Below, in pieces: positions 11,833 to 12,275 of a stretch of DNA of 12,275 nucleotides. Position numbers and translations under genes: made by a program. A model generated the notes under the pieces. That model was not told where the DNA came from. It ran no database searches and saw only the letters and a program-made list of their open reading frames with translations. Where the stretch lies: assembly GCA_019314185.1 (NCBI GenBank), contig JAFCZU010000173.1:1-12275 (forward strand). The letters are read 5' to 3'. How positions within the stretch are numbered: position 1 is the stretch's first letter; each line of letters begins with the position of its first letter. Origin of the DNA: Deltaproteobacteria bacterium. Its GTDB lineage: Bacteria > Desulfobacterota > Desulfobacteria > Desulfobacterales > ETH-SRB1.

Positions 11833-12275
11833 ATGGAATGAGCGGTTATTGTTACATATAGATGCAATGCACGATACCGGATGTGCAATACCTGGAAGAA
11901 TCCGAGCAAAAAGTCTGAGGAGATTACGCCGGAAATCATCGACAAGATCGAAGGGAGATATAAGCGGCTGAACATCACTGGCGGAGAGCCGATGTTGCGG
12001 GATGATATCCTGGAAATTGTTGAGGTCCTTGATAAGAAGACGGATCGCCTGGAGATAAGCACCAACGGCTACTACATGGATAAGATTCTAGGAATAGCTC
12101 AGAAATTTCCAAACATAAAAATCCGGGTTAGCATTGAAGGATTACCGGCTAAAAACGATCGATTGAGGGGGATCAAGGATGGTTTTGACCATGGCATGAG
12201 AACCATCCTGCGACTCCAGGAAATGGGGATTAAGGACATCGGTTTTGGCATTGTTATTTCTGATAAAAATGTATC
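11833..12275 (+). pseudogene. Second radical SAM protein, partial; in-frame TGA at codon 3 and lost Fe-S cysteine
   Basis: The window cuts off the 3' end. From ATG 11833 the reading is M-E-stop, then AVIVTYRCNARYRMCNTWKN, PSKKSEEITPEIIDKI, LNITGGEPMLRDDI, LEISTNGYYMDKIL, RVSIEGLPAKNDRLRGIKDG and FDHGMRTILRLQEMGIKDIG. This aligns without gaps of note to residues 1-148 of the protein at 1898-2914, with more than half the residues the same. Two defects stand out: TGA (11839-11841) at codon 3, and TAC (Tyr) where the middle Cys of CX3CX2C should be (C11 and C18 kept, C15 lost). No later start keeps the Fe-S motif whole, since the next ATG is 11881. The gene is probably dead, unless both changes are sequencing errors. 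GGAGG at 11815-11819 is the likely old RBS region. Confidence 0.85.

Noticed and set aside
11813..11992. Out-of-frame ORF starting ATGGAGGTTAGA across the second radical SAM gene
   Set aside because: The product is Arg-rich without motifs, while the other frame keeps strong homology to the first radical SAM protein.
1..12275. tRNA, rRNA or riboswitch
   Set aside because: I looked for cloverleaf-like and conserved rRNA segments and found none; the non-coding stretches are short and repetitive.

Overview
The window is a stretch of a polysaccharide (exopolysaccharide, capsule or O-antigen type) biosynthesis locus from a bacterium. All the sugar genes lie on the + strand, and a small toxin-antitoxin remnant on the - strand interrupts them. 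The taxon cannot be fixed from the sequence. Three things suggest an environmental Gram-negative of deltaproteobacterial (Desulfobacterota) or similar type: a heptose-activation gene set, a 23S-rRNA-IVP-type four-helix-bundle gene, and several families of short low-complexity repeats. That is inference from general familiarity with such genomes. The first 2 kb is visibly AT-rich and the middle (about 7.8-9.1 kb) clearly richer in GC, so the locus looks like a mosaic.

Layout. 1-330 has no convincing gene. 331-561 is the amino-terminal stump of a GT4 glycosyltransferase, followed by a full GT4 relative (626-1882). Next come a radical SAM protein with a C-terminal cysteine cluster (1898-2914), a 24-codon ORF translationally coupled to a second GT4 enzyme (2970-4091), and a polyprenyl-phosphate sugar-phosphate transferase of WbaP/WcaJ type that would start repeat-unit assembly (4140-5558). 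On the - strand lie an AbrB/MazE-like antitoxin (5960-6187) and, directly behind it, a MazF-like toxin broken by an in-frame TGA (5636-5950). From 6300 a sugar-activation module follows: a HddA-like GHMP sugar kinase split by a frameshift, a four-helix-bundle pseudogene, an extended SDR epimerase with a cysteine-rich insert, an RmlD-like reductase, a sugar nucleotidyltransferase and a GmhA-like SIS isomerase. The window ends in a second radical SAM gene, a close paralogue of the first, with an in-frame TGA at codon 3 and a lost Fe-S cysteine.

How the genes fit. GmhA-type isomerase, HddA-type kinase and an NTP-transferase are the known route from sedoheptulose-7-phosphate to an NDP-heptose (normally GDP-D-glycero-alpha-D-manno-heptose). 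The phosphatase GmhB is not in the window. The two SDR proteins could then change the heptose, for example to a deoxy or epimerised form. The sugar transferase loads the first sugar on the lipid carrier and the GT4 enzymes extend it. The radical SAM role is unknown.

The most unusual feature is the repeat landscape. At least six kinds of short low-complexity repeat lie between genes, mostly beginning at or within a few bases of a stop codon. Similar sequence also sits in frame inside two coding regions (twice in the epimerase, once in the nucleotidyltransferase). Six genes are broken or truncated in 12 kb, so the locus seems to be decaying or recently rearranged, unless some lesions are assembly errors.
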